DNA from: Candidatus Sphingobacterium stercoripullorum
Lineage (GTDB): Bacteria > Bacteroidota > Bacteroidia > Sphingobacteriales > Sphingobacteriaceae
Direction of reading: 5' to 3'
Assembly: GCA_019114715.1 (NCBI GenBank)
Contig: DXEZ01000261.1
Span: 1-6,942 of the forward strand
Length of the DNA stretch: 6,942 nt
A program made the translations under genes and the position numbers. Under the pieces are notes generated by a model, which saw only the letters and a list, made by a program, of their open reading frames with translations, had not been told where the DNA came from and did no database searches. This document shows, piece after piece, positions 6,551-6,942 of the stretch (positions within the stretch are counted from its first letter, which is position 1; every line of letters begins with the position of its first letter).

Positions 6551-6942
6551 TTACATGTCTGCACAGGAAACTTTCTGCTGCCCGTAACCAGAACCTTTAA
6601 GACGCGTAACGTTAATTTTTGCTTGAGAAATTTCTACTATGTTGTCCCTATCGTTATGCCAAGTCACTGTGTTTAGTTTATATTTTATTCTTTCTTTTTT
6701 TCTTGATAAACTTGTTAAGCCACAGGATTCATCTGAATTAAATTCATACTCAGAAGTAAAGTTGTAGATTTCTAAAGGGAATAGCGGTCCGTTACTAACT
6801 TTACTGCCGTAAAGATTAATTGATCCGTCTTTTCCGATCACAACGCGAATAGCAGGATTCTCAGGTGTTCCTTTGATATCCCAAATTTCGGCCTGATCAT
6901 TTGCGCCATAAATCGTACCATCTTGAAAGCGAATGTTTCGAA
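6551..6942 (-). CDS. Uncharacterised protein, C-terminal 129 codons only
   Basis: The frame runs from the TAA at 6553-6551 to the right edge without a stop, so the gene starts beyond the window. The GTG at 6841 is not a convincing start because the same frame continues sensibly upstream (RFQDGTIYGANDQAEIWDI). The visible part is mostly alternating polar/hydrophobic sequence that looks like beta strands, with glycine turns (VIGKDGSINLYG). It has two cysteines, visible residues 73 (DESCGL) and 126 (KVSCADM), which could form a disulfide in an exported protein. The segment IRVVIGKDGSINLYG faintly recalls the C-terminal strands of pilin-like or other surface beta proteins, but this is not enough for a family call. 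No membrane segment is visible. It is followed by its own terminator and so is transcriptionally separate from the trehalose genes. Confidence 0.75.
   Translation of the reverse strand, partial: RNIRFQDGTIYGANDQAEIWDIKGTPENPAIRVVIGKDGSINLYGSKVSNGPLFPLEIYNFTSEYEFNSDESCGLTSLSRKKERIKYKLNTVTWHNDRDNIVEISQAKINVTRLKGSGYGQQKVSCADM

Noticed and set aside
6551..6841. GTG at 6841 as the start of a 96-residue protein
   Set aside because: The frame stays open to the window edge with protein-like sequence upstream, so this GTG is most likely an internal valine.

Overview
The window looks like ordinary chromosomal sequence from a member of the Bacteroidota, probably a Sphingobacterium- or Pedobacter-like bacterium. 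This rests on tandem periplasmic TlpA-type thioredoxins with a long N-terminal domain, a fused trehalose-phosphate synthase/phosphatase next to a GH15 enzyme, A/T-rich translation starts without Shine-Dalgarno sequences, and moderate-to-low GC. The genus is inferred and not certain.

Layout. Positions 1-1671 (+) hold two tandem thiol-disulfide oxidoreductase genes of the TlpA family. The first is cut by the left edge, and the two overlap by one base (TAATG). A hairpin at 1698-1733 ends this unit and touches the end of the convergent genes. Positions 1733-6271 (-) hold a four-gene run, listed in transcription order: bifunctional trehalose-6-phosphate synthase/phosphatase (6271-4076), GH15 glycoside hydrolase (4068-2269, 7-base gap), an 82-residue basic protein with a Rho-N/SAP-like C-terminus (2230-1982, 38-base gap), and a 61-residue proline/lysine/aspartate-rich disordered protein (1918-1733, 63-base gap). 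Positions 6272-6550 are non-coding, with a strong minus-strand terminator next to the upstream gene and short repeated motifs before the trehalose gene. The right edge (6551-6942, -) carries the C-terminal 129 codons of an unrecognised protein.

How they work together. The fused enzyme makes trehalose from UDP-glucose and glucose-6-phosphate. The GH15 enzyme is probably a cytoplasmic trehalase or alpha-glucosidase, so synthesis and turnover of a stress protectant would be co-expressed. The two small downstream genes have the composition of stress-associated proteins (one nucleic-acid-binding-like, one disordered). That makes the run a plausible osmotic/desiccation stress unit, but their link to trehalose is inferred only from order and spacing. 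The TlpA pair is a separate unit acting in the periplasm on disulfides.

I saw no mobile element, CRISPR array, RNA gene, phage gene or clearly new defence or metabolic system. The least explained parts are the two small genes and the partial right-hand gene.
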